Below, in pieces: positions 49,337 to 58,387 of a stretch of DNA of 64,000 nucleotides; within the stretch, counting starts at the first letter, position 1, and the number at the start of each line of letters is the position of its first letter. The position numbers and the translations under genes were made by a program. This stretch comes from Terrirhizobium terrae. GTDB taxonomy: Bacteria > Pseudomonadota > Alphaproteobacteria > Rhizobiales > Rhizobiaceae. The stretch is from positions 1,587,501 to 1,651,500 of the forward strand of contig NZ_CP104992.1 of the NCBI RefSeq assembly GCF_030323265.1. Reading direction: 5' to 3'. The notes beneath the pieces were generated by a model, which had not been told where the DNA came from, searched no databases, and saw only the letters and a list, made by a program, of their open reading frames with translations.

Positions 49337-51048
49337 ATGGTCATGCCTGACAGTTTTTCGCCATCCCGCCTCGACGAGTTGCAAAGGCATGTCCGCGCCG
49401 CCACCCAGGCGCTGCCCGCCCCTATCCCGCCTTCGTCCTGTTCTTCTCCTGCTGCGATGGAGAAGAACGGGCGGAGGTGACGATCGCCACCGGGCATTCC
49501 TTCGACACCGCCTGGAACAAGGGCATCGAAGCCGTCAGGACTATGCAGCAGCGCCAGGCCGGCAGGCATCGCTGGCTCAGGGTCGACTGGCCGTCCGCCG
49601 TCGAGGCCTCCACCTGGGGTGAGCTGCGCACCGTTTTGGCCAGCACCAAGCGCAATTATTTCCGGCTCGGGCTGGCACTGGACGAGCGCTTCGACTGCGC
49701 CTTTCTCGAGCAGGAATTGAACGGCAATGCCATGCTTTATGGCGGCAACCAGATTGCCGCGGCGGAACTCAACGAGAGAAATTTTCTCATCTACTTCCGC
49801 AACCGCTTCAAGGGCCGGCCGGCACCGGGTTTTCGCGATGAGCAGAAGGTCTTTCTCTTCGCCGGTTCGGGCGTCTTCTTCGACGGCACGTCCATTCACC
49901 CTCTCCATCCAAGCGGGCTCGATGCCGGCCGCCGCGTGGTCGATCGGCTGGATGTCGATCTGGTGACCTCGCTGATCACCGACGGATCCGAATTCCTGGC
50001 CCGTCAGGTCAGTTTCGAAGGCCGCTTCGTCTACGGTTATCATCCCTGCTTCGACCGGCCGATCGGCGCCTACAACACGCTCCGTCACGCCAGCACCACC
50101 TATGCGATGATCGAGGCCTATGAGGTCACGCGCAGCAATATATTGGGGGATGCGATCGAGCGCTCCATCGAATGCCTCACCCGGCATCTTATCTCCCATG
50201 CGCTGCTGCCGGACGGGCAGGTGGCGGCCTTCCTGCTGGAAGCCAGCAACGAGATAAAGCTCGGCGGCAATGCGGTTGCGATCCTGGCGCTTGCCAAATA
50301 TGCCGCCGTCTTCGGCGACGACACCCATGACGAGCTGATGGAGAAGCTCGCGCTCGGCATCTGCTTCATGCAGGACAAGGAGACGGGCGCCTTCCGGCAT
50401 GTGCTGAAATTCCCGAGCCTCCAGACCCAGGAAGAGTTTCGCACCATCTATTACGAGGGCGAAGCGGCCTTTGCCCTCATGCGGCTCTACGACCTGACCG
50501 GCGACGACCGCTGGCTTGACGCCGTCGAACGCGCCTTCCGTCATTTCATCCGCAGTGGTCATGCCCGACACCACGATCACTGGCTGGCCTATTGCGTCAA
50601 CGAGCTGACCCATAATCGCCCGAGGGAAGAGTATTTCCGCTTTGCCGTCGACAATGTCGCCGACCATCTGGACTTCGTGGCGAACCGCATCACCACCTTT
50701 CCGACGCTTCTCGAACTGATGATGGCGACGCGGGAGGTGCTATGCCGTTTGGAAGCGGATGGTCGCTATCCGCACCTGCTTGATCGTATCGATCCGGCCC
50801 GTTTCGAACAGGCGCTGGAAAAGCGAGCCCGCTATCTTCTCAATGGCCATTTCTGGCCGGAAACGGCCATGTTCATGCGCAATCCGCGCCGCATCGTCGG
50901 CTCCTTCTTCATCCGCCACCACGCCTTCCGCACCCGCATCGACGACGTCGAACACTATCTTTCCGGCTTCGTGGCCTACCGCGCCTATCTCGAGCGCTAC
51001 GGGGCATCGGCGCGTCAGGTGAAAAATTCGACCGGCAGCCTGCGCTGA
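49337..51048 (+). CDS. alpha/alpha-toroid protein of the adhesin locus, frameshifted near the start
   Basis: This protein is about 570 aa if repaired. The first 25 codons (MVMPDSFSPSRLDELQ...) join the main frame by adding one base in the C run at 49419-49422, giving YPAFVLFFSCCDGEERAEVTI. The C-terminal two-thirds look like a six-hairpin (alpha/alpha) toroid seen in glycosidases and epimerases, with NTLRHASTTYAMIEAYE, YYEGEAAFALMRLYDLTGD and HWLAYCVNEL. No signal peptide was seen. It starts 2 bases after the HlyD gene, so it probably modifies the adhesin or a linked polysaccharide in the cytoplasm (inference). I do not recognise a specific family. Confidence 0.72.
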
Positions 51049-51158
51049 CGCGGCGAGCGGGCTTCAAGCGAGTGTATTGATCCCGACGCCCCCGCCATGT
51101 GAGGCTACCCACCGGGAGCGAATCGTCATCCCGTCAATCATCTGAGCCGGGAGAAGGC

Positions 51159-52232
51159 ATGTCCGATCAGACTACCATCATCATCGGCAGCTATACCGAG
51201 CCCATGCCCCATGTGATGGGCCGGGGCGAGGGCATCTCGGTCCAGCGTATCGATGCATATACCGGATCGATCACCCCGGTCAGCACCTGCCGCGAGTTAC
51301 ACAACCCAACCTATCTGGCGTTCTCACGCGACGGAAACATGCTCTATGCTGTCGAGGAACTGGATGAGAAGGACGGCGCCGGTGCCGCCGTTCTCCGCTT
51401 CGATGCAGCGACCGGCGAGCTGTCGGTGGAAGCAAAAGTGGCGGTGTATGGTGACGCACCCTGCCACATCTCTCTCGACAATCAGGACAGCCGCCTCTTC
51501 ATCGGCAATTACGGAAGCGGTAATTTCGTCACCTATCCGCTCGGTTCCAACGGTCTCCCGGCAGGAGACTGCGTCGATATCCGCCGCAGCGGTTCCGGCC
51601 CGAACCCGGACCGGCAGGAAGGCCCGCACGTGCATCAGGTCGTAGCAAGCCCGGACGGCCTCCATGTCCTCGTCTGCGATGCCGGAACCGACGAAATCAC
51701 CCGCCACTCCATAGCCAATGGCCTTATCGATCCGGTGCCGGATCATGTCACCAGAACAACGGCCGGCTCTCTGCCCAGGCACCTCGTCTTCTCCCTGGAC
51801 GGCGACAAGGTCTTTGTCCTGCACGAACTGGCAAATACCATTTCAACCTATGCCTATGGCAAGGAGGGGCTGACCCTGCTGTCGCAACAGTCGACCCTGC
51901 CGCAAGACTATCACGGCCCGTCCTATGGGGCAGCAATCCACATCCATCCCAATGGCCGATTTCTCTACGCGTCCAACCGAGGCCATGACAGCATAATCGC
52001 CTATGACATTGATGATGGTGGTCAACTCAAGCCAATCGGCTGGTACGGCACGCGTGGCAAAACACCTCGCGATTTCGCCATCGATCCGCTAGGTCGCGTT
52101 CTCGTCGTCGCCAATCAGGATAGCCACTCGCTGGCCGTCTTCATGATCGATCGACGCACCGGCGCATTGAAGCCGATCGGCGAGCTCTACGAGATCGGAA
52201 GCCCTGTCTGCGTCCTGTTTGCCGCCCGGTAA
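51159..52232 (+). CDS. lactonase family protein (6-phosphogluconolactonase-like beta-propeller)
   Basis: This 357-aa seven-bladed beta-propeller is of the YbhE/cycloisomerase group. It has TTIIIGSYTEP at the start, then GPHVHQVVASPDG, HIHPNGRFLYASNRGHDSI and TPRDFAIDPLGRVLVVANQ, which are conserved in this family. Members hydrolyse 6-phosphogluconolactone or related sugar lactones; the substrate here is not certain. The start at 51159 has GGAGAAGG upstream. It lacks a signal peptide. Confidence 0.87.
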   Translation: MSDQTTIIIGSYTEPMPHVMGRGEGISVQRIDAYTGSITPVSTCRELHNPTYLAFSRDGNMLYAVEELDEKDGAGAAVLRFDAATGELSVEAKVAVYGDAPCHISLDNQDSRLFIGNYGSGNFVTYPLGSNGLPAGDCVDIRRSGSGPNPDRQEGPHVHQVVASPDGLHVLVCDAGTDEITRHSIANGLIDPVPDHVTRTTAGSLPRHLVFSLDGDKVFVLHELANTISTYAYGKEGLTLLSQQSTLPQDYHGPSYGAAIHIHPNGRFLYASNRGHDSIIAYDIDDGGQLKPIGWYGTRGKTPRDFAIDPLGRVLVVANQDSHSLAVFMIDRRTGALKPIGELYEIGSPVCVLFAAR

Positions 52233-52277
52233 TGGGCCGGCTGCCTGAGTCCCTTCACTCAAGCAGCCGCGCGAGCT

Positions 52278-53045
52278 TTAGTCGACGATCTTCTCGTGCG
52301 CGTCGGCCTTGCCCTTCACCCAATAACCGGCGGCCTTGATCCAGGTCAGCGGATGACCGCGCTCATTGACCAGATGCATCTTGATCGCCCGGGCGACCGA
52401 AGCTTCCGCTGCGATCCACACGAACGTATCCGGCGTCAGTTCGACCCGGCCGAGAGCCGCGATCATGCCCGACGCATCGGTGGCATCTGACAGCGGTCGA
52501 TGCACCCAGAGCGTCGTGAGCGACGCCGCCGTGCTGAAGCGCTGCTCCTCCTCGGGCCCGGCCACGGCGCCGATGGCGGTGATCGTCTCGCCCGGTCCGG
52601 CCTCCTCGATCCGGCGGCCGATTGCCGGCAGCGCGGTCTCGTCGCCGATCAGCACCCAGCGTTTGACATTGCTGATGACGGCCGAGCCACGCGGCCCTCC
52701 GATCTCGAGCACCGTGCCGGGCTTGGCCTCGAGCGCCCAGCGTGTTGCCGGGCCGGCCTCGTGGACGGCGAAATCGAGCACGAGTTCGCCCGTCAGGTTG
52801 TTGTAGGAGCGTGGCGTGTAATCCCGCATCTCCATCTCGCCACCCGCGCCCGGCACGAAGATCTTCACATGGTCGTCGGCGCCGAGGCTGATGAAATCGG
52901 CGAGCGTTTCGCCGGTCAGCGTGATGCGCAGCATCTGCGGCGTGACATAGGTTATGTCGCTGACGGTCAGTTCGCGCCGCTTGAGCTCATGCCGCACGCG
53001 CTCGATGGTGGGAAGGGAGGCCTGTACCTGTAAGCTGTCCATCAT
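52278..53045 (-). CDS. siderophore-interacting protein / ferric-chelate reductase (ViuB-like)
   Basis: This 255-aa cytosolic flavoprotein is of the SIP family. The FAD-binding segment is RDYTPRSYNN with LVLDFAVHE, followed by PGTVLEIGGPRGS. The NAD(P)H-side domain has WVLIGDETALPAIGRR and a C-terminal GYWVKGK. It uses reduced flavin or NAD(P)H to release iron from imported ferric siderophores. No siderophore receptor or iron ABC system adjoins it, unless the FecBCD set at 4.8-7.8 kb is its partner. Confidence 0.9.
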   Translation of the reverse strand: MMDSLQVQASLPTIERVRHELKRRELTVSDITYVTPQMLRITLTGETLADFISLGADDHVKIFVPGAGGEMEMRDYTPRSYNNLTGELVLDFAVHEAGPATRWALEAKPGTVLEIGGPRGSAVISNVKRWVLIGDETALPAIGRRIEEAGPGETITAIGAVAGPEEEQRFSTAASLTTLWVHRPLSDATDASGMIAALGRVELTPDTFVWIAAEASVARAIKMHLVNERGHPLTWIKAAGYWVKGKADAHEKIVD

Positions 53046-53355
53046 GGTCCTTTCGAGGGACTTGGCCGACTGCCGGACACACCCGCGCAGCCCGACGGAA
53101 ATCCCCTGTCGATCCTGCGCGTTGATTGACGTTAACGCTTACGTGCCGACCGAATGACCGACAGTGAACCTGTTCCTATCCCCGCCGATCCGGTGGCACA
53201 AGACCGCGAGCGAAAAAACCTTCATAAAATACTCTTCTTATCCTGAGGAGACGGGGGATCGCCTTATCGCTGGCCCGAATGCTGTTCCAAACGATGAAAC
53301 TTTGTCCCGCCTGCCGGGTTATGCCTTCAGTGACCTTTCGAAAACCGAGGAAGCC

Positions 53356-53562
53356 ATGACCCAATCACGCGAACTCGCTGACGAATATCTGCGCCTTGGC
53401 GGACAACGGAAAGCCAAGGTGGACGACAATATCGTCAATGTTCGGCAATGGGAGGATGAGCCCGCCGAAGCCGAGCAGTTCTGGAGCGAAAATATCGCGC
53501 CGCTCGATGACAAGCGTCGCCGCGAGGTGGAGCTTCTGCTGCCTTCCATCAACGCGCTCTGA
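53356..53562 (+). CDS. small conserved hypothetical protein
   Basis: This 68-aa acidic, helical protein has MTQSRELADEYLRLGGQRK then QWEDEPAEAEQFWSENIAPL. The start at 53356 has AGGA a few bases upstream; the frame is open back to 53164 but that part looks non-coding. It resembles small rhizobial proteins of unknown function. It is convergent with the racemase fusion gene, whose end is 10 nt away. Confidence 0.6.
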   Translation: MTQSRELADEYLRLGGQRKAKVDDNIVNVRQWEDEPAEAEQFWSENIAPLDDKRRREVELLLPSINAL

Positions 53563-53571
53563 GCGGCGGCG

Positions 53572-55137
53572 CTAACCCAATTCCAGCGTCGTTACGCCGA
53601 ATACGCCATCGAGCGCGAAGGGTGGTGCCGGCCCCCGATACATCCGGGTCGTCTGGAAGCCCCGGCCGAACCCGTGTTCGGCCAGAAGGCCGGAGAATTC
53701 GATCTGGCCGGCGGGCACGTCAATTTGGATGTCCTGTCCTGCAATCTCAGCGGCGCAGGTGTGGAGTAACGCCATCGCATCCGCAGGGGTTTCGGCAAAC
53801 AATGGGCCGATCTTGCAGCCTTCGTGGCATTGGCGCGTAACCGCATAGCCCGCTGTTGAGCCGCCGCGAACCAGCACTTTCGCCAGTCGCGGAGACTTCA
53901 GCCAAGGCCGAAGAAACCTCTCACGTTTCGCCGGAAAATAGCGGCTGTCGAAATCGACGAGCGCCGAAAGCATGGCGTCGTCCAGTGTCCGGATATCCGC
54001 ATCAGACCTGCCGTCGATCCGGCCGCTCCAGCGATACGTGTCGTAGTCTGGCAGAAATCCCATCGATCGATAATTGGCCTGCTGCTCCGGCACGCCATCG
54101 AGCCCGATCGTGCGGCCGGCAAGATGCGCCATCCCCGCATCCCACACTCGCCGCGCATAGCCGCGTCCGCGAAAATCCGGGTGAGCGATGTAGAGGCCGA
54201 TGAAGCCAAAGTCATTGCCGTAGCGCACGGCGGAAATCCCCGCCGCCATCACGCCATCGACGAAGCAGCCGATGAACCCCTCGGGATCGGCCGCATGAAA
54301 CGGCGCGGCATCGGCAAGTCCCGGATTCCAGCCTTCCGCTTTCGCCCAGCCGATCAGTGTCACGACCTCTGCCAGATCGAGCGGACGGATCGTGACCTCG
54401 GTCATCTTGCCGGGCTCGAAGGCTTCCAGCAATCCGCGATAGGGTTTCGAGATCGGCGTCGCATAGGCGCCGCGCTTGGCGGTCGTCAGCGCCATGGTGA
54501 CAAGCGATTCCGCCTGTTTCACCGCCGCCGCCACGCCATCCACCACCGGCACGCCGAATTCGGCCCTCAGTTCGGTCGTCAGGTCCGCCATGCCGGCGCA
54601 GCCGAGCACGATCGCCTCGGCCCGGTCCTCTTTCAGCGCCAGCGCGATCTCGCTGCGCAACCGGTCGCGGGCATTGGAATTCGGGTCCTCCAGTGAAAGC
54701 ACGGGAATGTCGGCCGCCCGCACCTTGCAGCGCGAGGCCATGCCGTAGCGATGCACCAGATGTTCGAGCGGCAGCCGCGAGCGCTCCATCGTCGTCACCA
54801 CGGTGAACTTTTGGGCAATGAAGGCGGTGGCGGAGACGGCCGCCTCGCAGATGCCGATCACCGGTACGTCTGCCAGCGCCCGCGCCGCGTCCAGCCCTGT
54901 ATCGTCGAAACAGGCGATCACGACGGCATCCACGCCCGTCTTCTCACCCTCGGCAATCGCCTTCAGCAGGCCGGGAATGGCGAAGACTTCGTCATAATAG
55001 CCTTCGATCGAAACCGGCCCCATGGATGAGGTGACGGGCACGATTTCGGTGCCGCTGGCGGCAACGCGCCGCGCCGAGTCGGCGATCGTGGCGGTCATGC
55101 TGGCGGTGGTGTTGGGATTGATGACGAGAATGCGCAT
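53572..55137 (-). CDS. hydantoin racemase fused to a GNAT acetyltransferase
   Basis: This is one uninterrupted 521-aa frame. Residues 1-245 are an Asp/Glu/hydantoin racemase with NPNTTASMT near the N-terminus and the two catalytic Cys sites VIACFDDTG and VLGCAGMADL. Residues about 247-521 start with an internal Met (MTEVTIRPLDL) and form a GNAT acetyltransferase, with the acetyl-CoA loop RGRGYA and a second half like Acetyltransf_18. The natural fusion is unusual; a lost stop between two genes, by sequencing indel or mutation, is the alternative. The gene is 9 nt after the permease at 55146 and ends the minus-strand operon. The substrate is probably an imported amide or amino acid derivative (inference). 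Confidence 0.82.
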   Translation of the reverse strand: MRILVINPNTTASMTATIADSARRVAASGTEIVPVTSSMGPVSIEGYYDEVFAIPGLLKAIAEGEKTGVDAVVIACFDDTGLDAARALADVPVIGICEAAVSATAFIAQKFTVVTTMERSRLPLEHLVHRYGMASRCKVRAADIPVLSLEDPNSNARDRLRSEIALALKEDRAEAIVLGCAGMADLTTELRAEFGVPVVDGVAAAVKQAESLVTMALTTAKRGAYATPISKPYRGLLEAFEPGKMTEVTIRPLDLAEVVTLIGWAKAEGWNPGLADAAPFHAADPEGFIGCFVDGVMAAGISAVRYGNDFGFIGLYIAHPDFRGRGYARRVWDAGMAHLAGRTIGLDGVPEQQANYRSMGFLPDYDTYRWSGRIDGRSDADIRTLDDAMLSALVDFDSRYFPAKRERFLRPWLKSPRLAKVLVRGGSTAGYAVTRQCHEGCKIGPLFAETPADAMALLHTCAAEIAGQDIQIDVPAGQIEFSGLLAEHGFGRGFQTTRMYRGPAPPFALDGVFGVTTLELG

Positions 55138-55145
55138 GGCTGGCT

Positions 55146-55964
55146 TTACGACTTCAGGCGGCGGCGGTTGAGATGGACGATCAGGCCGAGCGTGCCGGCA
55201 ATCACGAGGAAGGAGAAGACGGTCGTGACCGTGCCGAGCGCATAGAGAACCGGCGTCGTCACATTGGTCGTCATGCCGTAGATCTCGAGCGGCAGCGTGT
55301 TGAACGAGCCTGCCGTCATCAGCGTGCGGGCAAATTCGTCATAGGAGAGCGTGAAGCCGAACAGGCCGACGCCGATCAGGCTCGGCGCGATCATCGGCAG
55401 CACGACATTGGAAAACGTCTGCCAGGACGACGCGCCGAGGTCCCGTGCCGCCTCCTCATAGGCCGGCGAGAAGCGGTTGAACACGGCGAACATGATCAGC
55501 ACGCCGAAGGGCAGGGTCCATGTCAGATGCGCCCCGAAGGCCGACGAATACCATGCAGGCTGCAGGCCGAGCTGGTTGAACAGCACGCCGATGCCGAGCG
55601 AGACGATGATCGAAGGCACGACGAGGCTCGCGACCGCCAGATAGAAGAGGGCCGTCGCACCGATGAATTTGCGGCGGAAGGCTAGGCCGGCCAGGAGCGA
55701 CACGACAACCGTCACCAACATCACCATGATGCCGAGCATTGCCGAGCGGCGGAACGAGCCGCCGAAATCGCCCACCGCCTGGGTTTCGAACAGGTTGGCG
55801 AACCAGCGCAGCGATACGCCGTTGAGCGGGAAGGTGAGGCCTCCGTTGGGTCCCTGGAAGGAGAGGATCAGGATCGCCGAGAGCGGGCCATAGAGAAAGA
55901 GCACGAAGACGGCGAAGAAGATCGCTAGGATGTAGAATTCGCGGGAGCGCTTTTCACGGTGCAT
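55146..55964 (-). CDS. PotC-type ABC permease (polyamine-like)
   Basis: This 272-aa inner-membrane permease has six hydrophobic segments. The EAA coupling loop is YEEAARDLGASSWQTFSNVVLPM. It pairs with the PotB-type permease ending 2 nt upstream. With the ATPase at 58388 and the binding protein at 57063 it forms a complete importer of the spermidine/putrescine/opine class. The substrate is not determined; the adjacent racemase fusion hints at hydantoin-like or amino acid compounds. Confidence 0.9.
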   Translation of the reverse strand: MHREKRSREFYILAIFFAVFVLFLYGPLSAILILSFQGPNGGLTFPLNGVSLRWFANLFETQAVGDFGGSFRRSAMLGIMVMLVTVVVSLLAGLAFRRKFIGATALFYLAVASLVVPSIIVSLGIGVLFNQLGLQPAWYSSAFGAHLTWTLPFGVLIMFAVFNRFSPAYEEAARDLGASSWQTFSNVVLPMIAPSLIGVGLFGFTLSYDEFARTLMTAGSFNTLPLEIYGMTTNVTTPVLYALGTVTTVFSFLVIAGTLGLIVHLNRRRLKS

Positions 55965-55965
55965 C

Positions 55966-56877
55966 TCAGAGCTCCTTCCTGATATCGACGATGCGCAGGA
56001 TGCCCGCGACCATCAGCAGGACGAGGACCAGCAGCACGACCGCATTGGCGGCGGCGGCCAGGTATTGCAGCAGCGACATCTGGTTCTTCATCATCAGCGC
56101 CACCGAAGCGCTCTGCCCGCCGGACATGACCTGCACGGTGGAGAAATCCGCCATCACCAGCGTCACGACAAAGATCGTGCCGATCGCCATGCCGGGCTTG
56201 GCGAGCGGTATGATGACGTTTGTCAGGATCTGCCAGCTCGTTGCACCGGCATCGCGCGCCGCTTCCACCAGCGACTTGTCGATACGCATCAGCGTGTTGA
56301 AGATCGGCGTCACCATGAACAGTGTGTAGAGATGCACCATGGCGAGCACGACGGCGAAATCCGAATAGAGCAGCCATTCGATCGGCTCTGAAATGATGCC
56401 GGAATTGATCAGTCCCGAATTGATCAACCCGTTGCGCCCCAGAACCGGGATCCACGAGATCATCCGGATGATGTTCGACGTCAGGAAGGGCACGGTGCAA
56501 ACGAGGAACAGCACCATCTGCATCGAGGTGGTGCGGATGTGGAAGGCAAGGAAATAGGCGACCCAGAAGCCGATCACCAGCGTGATCGCCCAGACCAGAA
56601 CGGCGAATTTCAGGGTGTTGAGATAGGTCTTCCAGGTGACCCACGACCCGAGCGTTTCCTCGTAATTCATGGTGAGGAAGTCGGGATACATCTGGGCGAA
56701 GTCATAATCCCAGAAGCTGACGACCGCGATCATGAGGATCGGCAGGAGCAGGAAGAAGCCGAGGATCAGCGTCAGCGGCACGGCCTGCAGATAGGAGATG
56801 ACGGCTAGCGGCAGGCGAAAGCCCTTGGAGCGGACCCTGCCGGTCTCTTCCGTCGCCGATGATGTGATCGTCGCCAT
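55966..56877 (-). CDS. PotB-type ABC permease (polyamine-like)
   Basis: This 303-aa permease has a cytoplasmic N-terminus and six membrane segments. The EAA loop is KSLVEAARDAGATSWQILTNVIIPLA. The start at 56877 gives the usual PotB-like N-terminus; the frame stays open upstream through a palindromic repeat, which cannot be coding. It lies between the binding protein and the PotC-type permease. Confidence 0.9.
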   Translation of the reverse strand: MATITSSATEETGRVRSKGFRLPLAVISYLQAVPLTLILGFFLLLPILMIAVVSFWDYDFAQMYPDFLTMNYEETLGSWVTWKTYLNTLKFAVLVWAITLVIGFWVAYFLAFHIRTTSMQMVLFLVCTVPFLTSNIIRMISWIPVLGRNGLINSGLINSGIISEPIEWLLYSDFAVVLAMVHLYTLFMVTPIFNTLMRIDKSLVEAARDAGATSWQILTNVIIPLAKPGMAIGTIFVVTLVMADFSTVQVMSGGQSASVALMMKNQMSLLQYLAAAANAVVLLVLVLLMVAGILRIVDIRKEL

Positions 56878-56891
56878 TGTCGCCTCTCTCT

Positions 56892-57026
56892 TGGGGCGAA
56901 GCCCCTCATCCGGTCCTTCGGACCACCTTCTCCCCGAGGGGAGAAGGGGATTTGCCGCGACGTTACGGATCTTCCTCTCCCCTTGGGGAGAGGTTCGCCG
57001 AGCGAAGCGGAGGCGGGTGAGGGGGC
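56892..57026. repeat. rhizobial palindromic intergenic repeat (RIME-like)
   Basis: Two nested palindromes, CCTTCTCCCC-GA-GGGGAGAAGG and CCTCTCCCC-TT-GGGGAGAGG, are flanked by inverted ends (CCCCTCATCCGG... and ...GGCGGGTGAGGGG). This is the layout of rhizobial intergenic mosaic elements. Lying between the binding protein and permease genes, it may form mRNA hairpins that raise binding-protein mRNA over permease mRNA. Confidence 0.75.
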
Positions 57027-57062
57027 AACCCGAGATGCCCCCGCCCTGTCCAGCCGCAGCCC

Positions 57063-58352
57063 TTAAGCCGCAATGAACTCGTTCCAGCGGCGGACCATGT
57101 AGCGGTCCTCGTCCATCACGGAGTTCCAGCACGCGACATGGCCCATGCGTTCGGTAAACGAGCCGCCGTCGCGGATGGCGCCGGCCTTTTCCATGACCTT
57201 GCCGTCCGGGGCGACGATATCGCCCTGGGCGGCCTTGCCCTCGATCCAGTAGCCCCATTCGTCGGCCGACATGTGTTCCTTGGCGGTGTCCATGCAGGCA
57301 GAGTAGTAGCCTTGGCGGTTGAGGTACGCGCCGACCCAGCCGGACGTGTACCAGTTGATATACTCATAAGCCGCGTCGAGTTGCGCGCCGGTGAGATGTG
57401 CGGCGAGACCCAGACCGCCGCCCCAGGAGCGATAGCCTTCCTTCAGCGGCTGGTATTTGCAGGCGATGCCCTTGGAGCGGACGGCGGCAACCGCCGGCGA
57501 CCACATGGACTGGATGATCACTTCGCCGGACGCCATCAGGTTCACCGACTCGTCGAAGGACTTCCAGAAGGCGCGGAACTGGCCGTCCTGCTTGGCCTTG
57601 ATCAGGAAGTCGATCGTCTTGTCGATCTCTTCCTTGGTCATGTTGCCCTTGTCGGCATATTTCAGGTTGCCCATGGCTTCCATGATCATCGCCGCATCCA
57701 TGATGCCGATCGACGGGATGTTCAGGATCGAGGTCTTGCCCTTGAACTTCGGGTCCATGATGTCGGCCCAGGTGGAGATCTCGCGGCCGACGAGGTCGGG
57801 ACGAATGCCGAGCGTATCGGCATTGTAGATTGTCGGCATCATGGTGAAATACTGGGTTTCTTCCTTGGCGAATGTCTTGTCGCCCGGCTTTTCGACGAAA
57901 CCGACCGTGTGCGGCGCCGTCCCTTGAGCGATCACGCTGTCGGGCGTCAGCTTGCCGTTTTTGAACAGCGGCACGACCTTGTCGTAATATTTCAGCTTCT
58001 TGGTATCCATCGGCTGGATCACGCCGGCGGCATAGACCTTCTTCAGGATCCAGTATTCGATATCGGCAATGTCGTAGGACTTCGGCTGGGTGACGGCGCG
58101 CTGCGCGGCGGCGTCGGAATCGGTCGCCGTCATTTCCAGCGTGATGCCGAGGTCGGCTTTGCACTTTTCGGCAATCGCATTGAGGTTCGACACGCCGGTG
58201 CCGAACTGGCGAAGCGTGATCGGGTTCTGCGCCCAGATGGTCGGGAAGCCGGTAATCGCGCCCGAACCGGCGGCGAGGCCGGCAGCGGCAGACGCCGTCT
58301 TCAGCAGCGAGCGGCGGGAAATGCCGGTCTTGGTTTTCGTCGTCTCGGTCAT
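57063..58352 (-). CDS. PotD-like substrate-binding protein with Tat signal
   Basis: This 429-aa periplasmic protein has a twin-arginine signal (SRRSLLKTASAAAGLAAGSG, residues about 12-31). The mature part has the PotD/PotF-like fold, with IADIEYWILKKVYAAGVIQPMD and GGGLGLAAHLTGAQLDAAYEYINW. Tat export suggests folding before secretion. It is the first transporter gene after the ATPase. The ligand could be a polyamine, opine or amidated compound; the adjacent racemase favours an amino acid derivative (inference). Confidence 0.9.
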   Translation of the reverse strand: MTETTKTKTGISRRSLLKTASAAAGLAAGSGAITGFPTIWAQNPITLRQFGTGVSNLNAIAEKCKADLGITLEMTATDSDAAAQRAVTQPKSYDIADIEYWILKKVYAAGVIQPMDTKKLKYYDKVVPLFKNGKLTPDSVIAQGTAPHTVGFVEKPGDKTFAKEETQYFTMMPTIYNADTLGIRPDLVGREISTWADIMDPKFKGKTSILNIPSIGIMDAAMIMEAMGNLKYADKGNMTKEEIDKTIDFLIKAKQDGQFRAFWKSFDESVNLMASGEVIIQSMWSPAVAAVRSKGIACKYQPLKEGYRSWGGGLGLAAHLTGAQLDAAYEYINWYTSGWVGAYLNRQGYYSACMDTAKEHMSADEWGYWIEGKAAQGDIVAPDGKVMEKAGAIRDGGSFTERMGHVACWNSVMDEDRYMVRRWNEFIAA

Positions 58353-58387
58353 GCCAGTTCTCCTCTTGAGGTTTTATCGTTGTATTT

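Noticed and set aside
47383..50667. A 1,094-codon antisense frame over the exporter, HlyD and toroid genes
   Set aside because: It is a shadow of high GC at third codon positions; it crosses three sense genes with recognised domains and their ribosome sites.
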